Of a stretch of 64,000 nucleotides of DNA, positions 24,584 through 34,900 are shown piece by piece. Numbering within the stretch: the first letter of the stretch is position 1; the number at the start of each line of letters is the position of its first letter. This DNA comes from Chromobotia macracanthus (lineage: Eukaryota > Chordata > Actinopteri > Cypriniformes > Botiidae): positions 4,956,501 to 5,020,500 of the forward strand of contig JAZGTH010000008.1 in the NCBI GenBank assembly GCA_036877525.1, given 5' to 3'. Below the pieces are notes generated by a model, which worked only from the letters and a program-made list of their open reading frames with translations, did no database searches and had not been told where the DNA came from. Both the position numbers and the translations under genes were made by a program.

Positions 24584-27500
24584 GTTTGCGTTGTTAAAAA
24601 CATTCTGTATCGTGCCACACTAAAAGCACCAGTATATGCTTCTGTTCTGTAGGTCTGTGCGTGCCAGTCTGTGCTAAGGCACCATGTTACAATAAATATT
24701 TTTTATGATAATATTTTATTCTTTTATGTTTACGAGTCTGAATATGTGTGTCTAAGTTTGTGACCCACAAAGCACAGAGGGATTGTGGGATTGTGTTTTC
24801 CAGTCTATTCCAATGTAGAGCCATTTATAGAAATTGTAAAAATTCAAGGTTACTTTTATTTTAAACCAGGTAGACTGTATTTTGTATATTTTTTTGGACA
24901 GTAGATCCTATTGCAATTCCTTGTCTTATAGGCTGAATATATTGTTTACTATATAAAATTCTTTAAATTTTTTTAATTATGCATAAATTATAATTATTAA
25001 TGGGCATACATAGTTAAAAATATCATAATACATAGTGAAAAGCGATTTTCGATGGAAGATGCAAATGTAGTTATATCAAAACGAACTTTTCACATTATGC
25101 TTTTTAATTGTCTGTGTGATTGTCTAAATGTTCTCCACATCACTTCATGAAGTACTGGATGTTAACATATACTACTTATGAAGAGCGACCAATATTTTCT
25201 AAAGTACTTTTATGAACAATTTTCTCATTTTGTGAATTTTATTGTAATATTTCACTATAACAAACATGAGCCAGAACAAGTGCAAGTTTTATCCTACAGT
25301 ACAACAAATTCTCTTAAACTTCTTGATATGAAACATATTCACCTTCATAAATTCTCTTTTAATCTGGACTGTTTTTTATTTTTGGAAACTATTAATTAAA
25401 AGCTTGATCTCATTTTTGCAACATGCTGTGTAGCGTTTGACCATGCAAATAATAGTAAACATATATTTTGTTAAAACACTGCAAAAATAAACCATAGTAA
25501 TGAGTAATATAACTGTTTAGTGCTGTTTCATGTCTCTGAGTGACAGGGCATTTGTCTCCTTCTCAAGACCCATTTCCAAGAGACCTTGTCACTGAAACTG
25601 ATTATATACTGCCAATTATACAAAATTCATACAAGAAATGCAATAATATTCATTTTCATAAGCGGGGCATTAATACCATGTACTAATTAGAGACAAATTG
25701 GACATTTATTCTCAACACATGCACATGTGATTATGTATTTTGTCTCTGTATAATGTTAAATAAAGTTATTTAATGTGTGGGTAGATTTAAATATGTATAG
25801 AGTTGGGGGAAATTCACGTGTTCATGTTATTGTAGTTGTTATTACATTTGTGTAGCCATTTTTGATGGCCACAAAAACAGGTCACTTTGAAAGACACATT
25901 TGTGTACATGTGAACACATTGACATTTTGTTGTTACCACTGTAAAATAAACTTTCTTCCTGAATAAAGCTTTTGTTATAAAGTTATTTGTTAAAATTAAC
26001 TGCAAATAGTGTGTTTTTGCAACTTTTATGTTTACATTTACTAACCAGCTGAGTTAAGCGGCTGTTTCATCTTTCTTTGTAGGTTTGATGTTGGGGTTAA
26101 TTAGTTTCACTCTTGTTGTGACCTTAAGGGACACTATCAGTGAGGCCGGAAACTACAACAATCACTACATGGATCTGAGATCATTTAATATTGATAAGCA
26201 GTTTTACAGTGAAGACTTCTGAAGGTCACCATTTCAGGGTTAGGGACATGAGACTGCCGATTAAATCATTAATCATTAATTAGTGTTTGCATTTTAGTGT
26301 TCACAAGTGTGAAACTGCTTAGTAATTATCCATTAATTTAAATTGCTGAAAGCTTATCAGTTTGCTAGTGTATGGTCTTCATTTACAATGTTAGAAAGGA
26401 GATTATTCAGTGCAAAGTTATATATATGCCAGGAGTTAATTGGTCTGTAGGGTTTATATCTGGGTGAACACAGATTGACTTCCGTTGTTTCTCATCATTT
26501 TCCATGATGACCTTGGTGGCTTAAGCCCCAAATGTTTTTCATTACCTGGTTTTCATGTCAGGTAATTTTTGTCACAATTAGAATAATTCAGAGCTTTGAC
26601 CTACTCTATAAAGCATATCTGATGCAAAATCTGATGCAAACCATAATTATGCATTATGGAAAGCTTGTTTCAGTTATTGTGGAGTCTTACGTTGTATATG
26701 GAACTAGAGGTTTTTTTATGTTCTCCAACCAGATCTAATAACCATCAATTATTTGTTAAATGCCCTACTTCACCACTACAGTATATAAATCAGTATGCGT
26801 AATAGTATGTACGAACGATAAATATTCAATAAATGCATGAAATACCTGATTAGTCTTCTGTTTTCCCCAAGATTTTTGTTATACGTCGGATGGACACTTT
26901 TGTATTCCATGAGTCCAAGATGAGCTGCCAAATTCATAAAAATAAAAGAAGAAATACTGGAGATATGTAAGCTGGATGGCTTTTCTCCTGGCAACTGAAA
27001 CTAACTGAAAGTTAGTGGCACCTTTTTAGTTTTATCTCCATTGATACTGAAATATTTATCTATCCAAAGGATACCATATCCTTAAGGATACCATATCCCA
27101 AAGGATAATATCCACTGACCCTAGAACAGCCCCTGCATGTGACCTTCCCAGCTGCTACTCTAGCACAAGGTTAATAACTTTCAGAAAGTGGACGTTATTG
27201 AGCAACATGTATTATAATGGAAAACACTTAAACTACCAGTGATGTTTACTGAACAATCACAATATCCGGATGTCGGTTCAATATCCGGAAATCAGATGAC
27301 TCAGCTGTCCACAGGCTAATATATGAAGAGTATAGATATTCTGCATTTCAATCAAACAAAACATTAAAGACAAGTCTTCAATAGTAACGTCATTTTTAGT
27401 TTTAATTTCAATAGTTTTTCACTGCTGCATTCAAACAATCAAACCTAAAGACCAGGGTGAGATTTGTTGCTCTTCAAATAGGGTTAAAGTAAAAGATTTA

Positions 27501-27777
27501 TTTGTTTAACTTGCTGCTATTTTTAGAGACAGCACTATTCTTATTTGGTTTCCATCTTCATCTTTATCATTTCAATAACTGTTTATTTTGAATGATGATT
27601 AATTTTAACTGGTATGGCAGTATAAATAGTTTAAAGCATAAGCACTACAGAATTTGATCAGTTAAATTATGTTTACGCTTTTATGTTTATGCTTTTAAAA
27701 CTAAGTTGGAGAGTCATCATTTTTAGAACTCAATGGATGACGCTTTAGCAAAGCGAATGACATTCACCTGCATGGCA
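24584..27777. other. slc4a10 3' UTR and downstream intergenic DNA
   Basis: AT-rich sequence with several AATAAA signals on the plus strand: 24691-24696 (about 110 bp after the stop), 25486-25491 and 25759-25764, so alternative 3' ends are plausible. An acceptor-like site (ctttctttgtag) at 26082 precedes a short open segment. Imperfect repeats of 'aaggataccatatcc' occur at about 27066-27110. I see no further gene. Confidence 0.55.
24691..24696 (+). terminator. slc4a10: Proximal poly(A) signal of slc4a10
   Basis: AATAAA, about 110 bp downstream of the TGA at 24581-24583. It is the nearest canonical signal. Signals at 25486 and 25759 could give longer 3' UTRs. Which one is used cannot be told from sequence. 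Confidence 0.4.
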
Positions 27778-27796
27778 TGTCCAGCAGGAGGCGCTG
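27778..27796 (+). promoter_or_regulatory. Strong CTCF-like motif between slc4a10 and mcf2l2
   Basis: TGTCCAGCAGGAGGCGCTG fits the CTCF consensus (TGxCCAxCAGxxGGCGCTx) almost perfectly. It lies in the gap between the slc4a10 3' end and the mcf2l2 first coding exon, where an insulator would separate the two genes. Binding is inferred. Confidence 0.5.
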
Positions 27797-28037
27797 CTCT
27801 ACAGTTCTTACATGTATTGCTGTTGACTTCTCATTGCTTGACCAGAACATGGACCTACAGCTCCATCTGCCGGTAAAATTTCAGCAAGCCAACAAATTGT
27901 TATTATAACATTTCGCCGTATTATATTTACCCCGCCAATATTTGCAGCAGTTTTGTGTTTGATCTATTTGTGTTTATCTATTTACTTTTAAAAAAAATAA
28001 ATAAATAAACAAGAATAAATTACGTGTCGACACTTCG

Positions 28038-28232
28038 ATGTTTAATTATGCGGCAGCTGTACGTGTAATAAGTTTACACTGGATGTTAGGGAAGCGGCGC
28101 AGATGGCATCCCATCGCTGAGCGTTTGCAGGGAAATGATCTGACTCCCAAGGGCAACGTCGTTAAGAAAGATGATAACAGCCTTCAGCTGAAGCGAAAAT
28201 GTGGAAAACGCCTCGGCGAAACGCCCGTTTAG
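28038..28232 (+). other. Unidentified 64-codon open frame in a CpG-richer patch
   Basis: The segment 28020-28232 is richer in CpG than its surroundings and carries an open frame from an ATG at 28038 to a stop at 28232. The peptide contains GKRRRWHPIAERLQGND and KRKCGKRLGETPV, strongly basic and with coding-like composition. I recognise no family. It could be a small gene, a pseudogene, or the leader/promoter area of mcf2l2, which starts 0.7 kb downstream. Confidence 0.25.
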
Positions 28233-28390
28233 TCAGACACAAACAAATAAATGTAAATATTTTGTGGATAGACGTGGATCAAATGGATTTAGAATCATAT
28301 TAACTCATCTGAACTGTACAATACTAAAAAATATGGACATAAATTAAATATTTAATAATAAATACACAAAACATTCAATATAATATTGGC

Positions 28391-28716
28391 TTTATTTACA
28401 CAAAAATACATTTCAATTTAAAATAAGAGCAAATGATTTACATTTAAAACATATTTATACATAACTGGTAAAACAATAAATAATACCAAATCAATACATT
28501 ATGTAGTAAAGAGATTGTTTTTCTGATAAGTTTATTTTTGCTGCTGTTTGATGATGAAGTACAGTCTGAATGTACACATGGCTCCATTCCATAGAATCCA
28601 TTGTTCCAGGTTTTCAAATAAAGGAGCTCCACATCTCTTTGAAGGCAGGTATACTCTCAATTCTCTTCCTGGTGCCTGACACAATCTGTAGGATAGAAGC
28701 CATAGAGTCGGGTGGT
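28391..28716 (-). other. Putative terminal exon of an unidentified minus-strand gene
   Basis: Reading the minus strand from an acceptor-like site (gctggttag) ending at 28717, an open frame PPDSMASILQIVSGTRKRIE...MWSSFI (33 residues) runs to a TGA at 28616-28614. It is followed by about 220 bp of AT-rich sequence and an AATAAA signal (plus-strand TTTATT at 28391-28396) with GT-rich sequence just beyond. This is the layout of a last exon with a short 3' UTR. I could not find upstream exons or recognise the protein, so it may be chance. Confidence 0.25.
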
Positions 28717-28962
28717 CTAACCAGCATCAGCCAGATGGAGATTCAGAATGAATGATTAACATCATAAAAGAGTCTTTGAACCTCCACACAGTAGAATATA
28801 ATAACCAGGCCTCATCTGCCGGATCTCTCTCCCTCGTCTCTCCCATCGTGGGTCTCCATCGGGGATTGGGAGTGGTCACTGTCTTTGAGAGACACGAGTG
28901 GGGAAACCCTCTGCTGAGCTGTGAAAGAGAGGAGAGGGGAGAGTGACTGTTCATACCCTGAG

Positions 28963-31900
28963 ATGCTCTGCAGGCTGGAGGAGGAAGAGGAGATGTTTCT
29001 ACTGGAGCTACAGCAGAGGGTGGACTGTATCATCACTCATGTTGGTAAGAGGATCATTCACTGCTATGGCTGAAGATGATGGGGTCTATAGACTGGTGGG
29101 CGTAAAGGGGGTGTGTGACTGCTCTAGTAGAGCTTCGGCTGCTAACTCCTGTAATTTAGTGATTTGGGGGATGTTTCCAGATAAATGGACAGTGATAGAA
29201 ATAAAAGAAATACCTGTGATTTTTTAAAGCACTGATTTTACAGTGATTTATTTTATTTTTGAGTGTCATCAATGATATAACACAAATACACAACAAAAAA
29301 ACACAGATGTTAGGACTGCAGCATGTGATTTTTTTTATGTATTTGCCAAAGAATTACCAATGTATTAGTGACATCCAGGAAGACTATGGCACCTATTTGT
29401 GTCAGAATCCGTTTAAAATAATTTCAGCAAATTCAGAAAACAAATTCAGCCTATGCCAGAGGTCACTGCATCATTTTTTAGACATGCACAGTTGAAAAAA
29501 ATTCTGGGTATTTTTAATCCACCTTCTCAGTGTTCCTCTCTGACACAGTGTTAAATGACAGGAAGTGTACTTCCTGTCATTTATAAAAAGCTCGGGCATG
29601 AGAGTGAAGTAGGTTATTATGCCATGTTACTGTTACCTCTATCCTGCATAAAAGGGACTACTGAAGCCTCTGCTGCGGTCCTCAAGGGACGGCAAGTGTG
29701 TTACCATGGAAACTGAGACGGGCCAGCTCGCCATATTGATTTAGCGAGATGTTCCATACATTAACCAGTCACTCACTCACTGCTTCTTAAGTTGATTATT
29801 ATTCTGATTAAAACAGCACCAATCTGCTGCTTCAACCCTGTCAACCACAGGACTCCATTTTAAAAGCTTTTTTAAACAAAGATTAAACAGTTTGTTTCCA
29901 GTTCACTGTTCCAGAGTCTGAACTTCAGTTTGCCTTTTGTGCAAATAATCAGATGCTGCATAAAATTAAACTTCATGTAAAACCTTTAAAATCAAGTTCT
30001 GTCTCAAGAGTTTATGCTGTTATTTTTTCTCAGAGATACAGGAAATGCAATACTGGCATCTCCACTGAGCCATAACTGAGTGAGTCACTGATGTTACCAT
30101 CCGGCCCTTTAATAGTGACATGACTGAACACTGGTTCACAACAGAGGTTGTGCTCTTTGATTGGTCAGCTATGACATCATTCTCCAGTACATTTCAAAGC
30201 TGAGTGATATGTTGCACATTTTTGGATATAGAGCTTATGAATATTTAATATGACAGCTGAACAGTCTAGTGTTCTGTAAAATAACAGAGCCATAACAATG
30301 ACAATAACATCTGAGCAAATTGTATTAACAAATATTAACTGATATCATTCATATTTATATGTTGATTCACAATAACCAACAGAAAATGATCAGTGTTACA
30401 AAATCTCTCACTCTCTCTTTCTCTCTCAAAAAACATTTGATATATAAAGGACTGCATTTTAGTCAGCCATTTGGAATCCACTTCTGCTTATAAGCTATTT
30501 GAAATAATACAAAAATGTGTTATTTAGTCATCCCAAACTAATCAGGATAAAAGGATTAACAAAACAAGCCAAATACTGGGCACTGAAACAGGAATAACAC
30601 ACATACACAGTTTCAGACATGGACACATGCACCAGGGAACACAGACAGTCCCTGAATTTCTCATTGGAAATTGGCTGGAAAATATTTTAATAACTGTAAA
30701 TGGAACATTTTTTTTTACAGAAACTATTGTTTTTGCAGGGCAGCAGGCTGACAGAACATTGTTTTACCATGTATACTCCAATATAGCACAGATGGCAGAA
30801 AATATTTACATATTTTGTAAATATGTAAAAGTACATTTATGTTTTGTACTCTCTATATATATATGAACACTGACAGGAGGTAGTCTGCTTTGTATCAATA
30901 TACTGTGTGCATGTTCTACAAACAGCCCAAAAGTCTGGAAAGGGGCTTCATTTCAAGTTACAATCCATGTGACTGTATCTCCAAAGACTTGATCTTACAA
31001 TACAACAGCAGCAGTGACTGGTGACACACCACAGCTAATCTAAAAAAAGGTGAACAATAGGAAGGTCACTGTACTTCCTTCCCCACGGGCAACCCCCCCC
31101 ACATCCATCTGCTTTTGTGAACTGCTCTTTATAAAATTTCTGTCATAGCTTCTGCTTTTTAAGACATTCATTCTGCACTTATGTCAATCAATATTCTAAA
31201 ACCACAATGTCTAGCTCTGCTGTAAAGATCAGCACAGGTCTGCAATACATGATGGTGACCAACTGTTCCTGGCCTCTGTCCAGAAAACAGGAGTTCAGTT
31301 TCTGCTACCAGAAATGAGAAATAATTAATCCTCTCTTTTCTGTTTGAGTAGTTCTGCTGCATGCAGAATGAAGTCAGAGGTCGCCTTATTTCCCAGAATT
31401 GTTTTCAGTGAGGTCACATGTAGTCAGTTATTTTGTGACTGTCAGATCAGATTGTATAAATTGCAATGGCAGCCAGTTTTGAACAGCTTGAAACTTGAAC
31501 AGCTGTGAGACATTTTTGTTTTTTTATGAGAATATCATCCATATTACCACTCAGAAGAAGCCACTCAGAAGAAGATGTGTGATTTAAATATTACGTTGTC
31601 TATTTTCATCTCTTTGTTATTCATACTTTTCTCATCACTGTGATATTACAGAAACATTGAATTTTATCATATCACATGCTGTTTGAGATTTATTTCAAAG
31701 TGATGTAGCACAGCTGCTGTTCGCTGTGTGGAAGAGCTCACACAATTACACGTGTTTTCCCAGCTAACGGAATCCATTAGAATTTCATTCATCTCACCTT
31801 CTGACAGCCTTTTACAATATAAAATTATCTCTCTCATCCTTTCTGCACTGTGGTGAGTGTTCTGTAATCCGTCTCACAGACACAGGCTCTGGAGGAAGCT

Positions 31901-34900
31901 GATTTAAAGAGATAGTGAGACATCGGAGAAAGTATGGATGACTATACAGTAAGTATAATCCACAGCAATAATGCTGTGGTTTTCATGTTCATGTTGCACA
32001 GTGATGTTCCCAAAATAGAGTCCACTAATCAGATCACAACAGATGCTGTTTTTGTCACCTACAGATCTAAAACACACCCTAGTGTGAAGCACAATCTAAA
32101 ATCACAGATGCACACTTGTCTTCTTAATAATATTCACGTAATATTACTGCAGATCAGTCTGTTTTATGAACTTAACTTATATAGTTAATTCAGAAGACTA
32201 GATTTTTTTCATATATGGAACATGTGAGTGATGCTTAAATATGTTGGGAGTGGTTGTCAGGGTTGTTATGTGGTTGCTAAGGTGTTTTCATCTTGTTGCT
32301 AGGGGGCTTAATGTTGTTGCTAGGGCATTACTAGGTGCTTTCTAGGGTGTTTTGGGGCTGTCACTTTTTACATGTTGTCTGTATTTTGCCTCTCAGAGTC
32401 AAAGCATCAGTGTCTGGGTGATTAGTAATGACATCACACTACCCAGGGGGCACTATGCCTCTCATCTCAACAAATCGTGTGAATGCAAGCAGAGTCAGTC
32501 TATCCTATCAGAAGTTCTCTTTTATGATGCTAATTTGAATATTCAGAACAAATGTTTTATGTTGTACAAGCAATATCTTCATGTATTTTTTTCATTGTTG
32601 GAATTTCAACTGTGATAATGATTTGCATACACCAGCTGCTGCTGGCACTGTATTTGCACTTTAAAGGCTGAAATGCCTATTTTAAACTGCAAGACTGAAA
32701 GTATCATCATAACTTCTGAGCCAAAGTTTAAAACTTGTTAACAAATCAAGAATCTTTGAACTATATACATCTATATATGTCAGACGCTTGCAGATGTGAT
32801 GTTTTTGTGTTAGTGTCTTCGACTAGTTAGATTTCATGGTTAAAAATAGTACCATGTTTTATAAGCACAACGGTTTCCAGCCGCAGGAATGTCTGAGTTT
32901 ATGGAGCTACTGTTGGGTCCACTGTGAAACATTACCTACACTCTCACTTTCCATATGTACTCTGCTCATGCAATCATAAAATCACCGTTTGGGTTATTTT
33001 CCCTCTTGTTTTAAAGCAACACTGATTAGCTTTCAGTTCAACATTACATTTTCCACTGTTAAAATGCCTGAAAAAAGTTCAGACCTCAGGTTTAGATTTA
33101 ACACCCAGCGGCACATGACGCTGTCTCATGTGTGACTTTTGTTGGGAGGGGTTTGAGATGACCGTGTGAGACGCTGGGCTCTGTTTTGGGGTGGAGAGGG
33201 GAAAAAGGAATCAGTGTGTTTGTGAGAAGTTCTTCCTGATGTTCTCTATCCGCGGAACGCTGCACAGTGATGAATGTCTCGCTGAGAGAGAGGAACAGGA
33301 AACTACCGTTGCTTCTGGCATTCTTCAAGATATATGTGGAAACCATGTCAATGTATTACTCATGTACCAGAGGAAAACGCTCCTTTCATATCAGCTTATT
33401 AGACTTTTAAAAGTAGGAGATAACCTGCAGGAGAGACATTACGAGAGGGAACAAGAGGATTTGTGGGTCGTCGTGGCTCCTGGGACCACTAGAGAAGCGT
33501 GGGACCTTCGACACAATGGGTTCAGTTATGTGTAAGTCAGCACTCACTGTTATATGAAGCAGGTTTTCAAAAGCAGATGTGCCAAATGAAGGACTGTGCT
33601 AACTTTCTGATTTATATAAAGACAATCCTGAGAGCTGTAGTTCTGTCAGCTGTGGCTGGTTGGTATGAGGTAATTCTGTGAGAAAAGGTTTATGGGCTTA
33701 ATAATGGTTAAGACACACAGAAATGTGACCTAAAAAGGTGCCAGTAATTATGCCAGTAATGATTTACAACTATTTCACTGCTTCATAGTCCTGCCGTAGT
33801 CAGAAGTTTCACTCAGTCAGACACTGATGGGCAGTTAGGGACTAGACTGAGTGGGGGTGAAAAGAAACACACAAGAATGACACACACATTGGTTTTACTA
33901 CTATATATCATTAAGAGGACTTTCCATTGACTTCTGTTGTTTTTAAACCAACCCTCGCTGAAACTTTTTGACATTTTTATTTTCATTTAGACATCATTTT
34001 GTATGTTTATAAAGTTGTTTGAATTGCATTAACAATAAGGATTTCCTCACAATGTTCTGTAGCAGATGTAGCAGAGGTTTGTGAGGACTATTTTGTCCCC
34101 CAATGCAGCTAATACCACAAACACACAGCAGACACACACATACACACAGACCTTTAAAGTTATTTTAATGAGAACCGCTCATAGGCATGAGGGTTTTCAT
34201 ACTAAAGCAATTAAATGTTCTATAGTCTGCACCAAACTTGTTGACATTAGTTTTGACATAATTTGTGAGCTGATGTATGAGCATTTTAAAAAGTGAGGGA
34301 CACCTAAATTAGTTCAGTATATTTGTAAGGACAATTTAAAATATTTAGACATCAGAAGTACAGTGAAGTCTGTACACACACACACGCACACACACACACT
34401 GAATATGCTGCAGATATTCCCTTGGGACAGTGTGAATCATAATAATTTAGAGGATACTGAAGGAACTCTGTTCCTGTGTGTGTTTTAGGAGGCATTGGGG
34501 AGGTTCATATGGATATAATTCATAAATGTTTTGGTTAAGTTTGGGTTTAATAATTGTAATTGTTGTCAATGGTATTTCCTTTTTTGAATAGCTAGATAAA
34601 GGTGTGTGTGTTTGTGTGTGTTAGGGATGCTGTGTAGTGACAGCTCTGGTGGTGGTGTGTGTAAGTATATCCACCCCAGGAGTTATTTTAATTCTTAATC
34701 CACAATCAGCAAAACTTTTGTTCACCTATTCTGGTCTGTCCTCACATTTCTGTGACTTCACAACTCACACTGCTTACGTAGGAACCACACACAGAATCTC
34801 CCCCTGAGAGCTGAGGTAGGTTTAGAATGAGCAGAGTTATTCTGGGTTTGTGCTGCAGTATGGAAGGTTCTCCACGCTATCAGACCATCCCGTCTCTCTG

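Noticed and set aside
33191..33535. 114-codon plus-strand open frame in mcf2l2 intron 1
   Set aside because: No family resemblance or coding signature that I can defend as a whole; only the last 16 bases (33516-33531), in another frame, are proposed as an alternative first exon.
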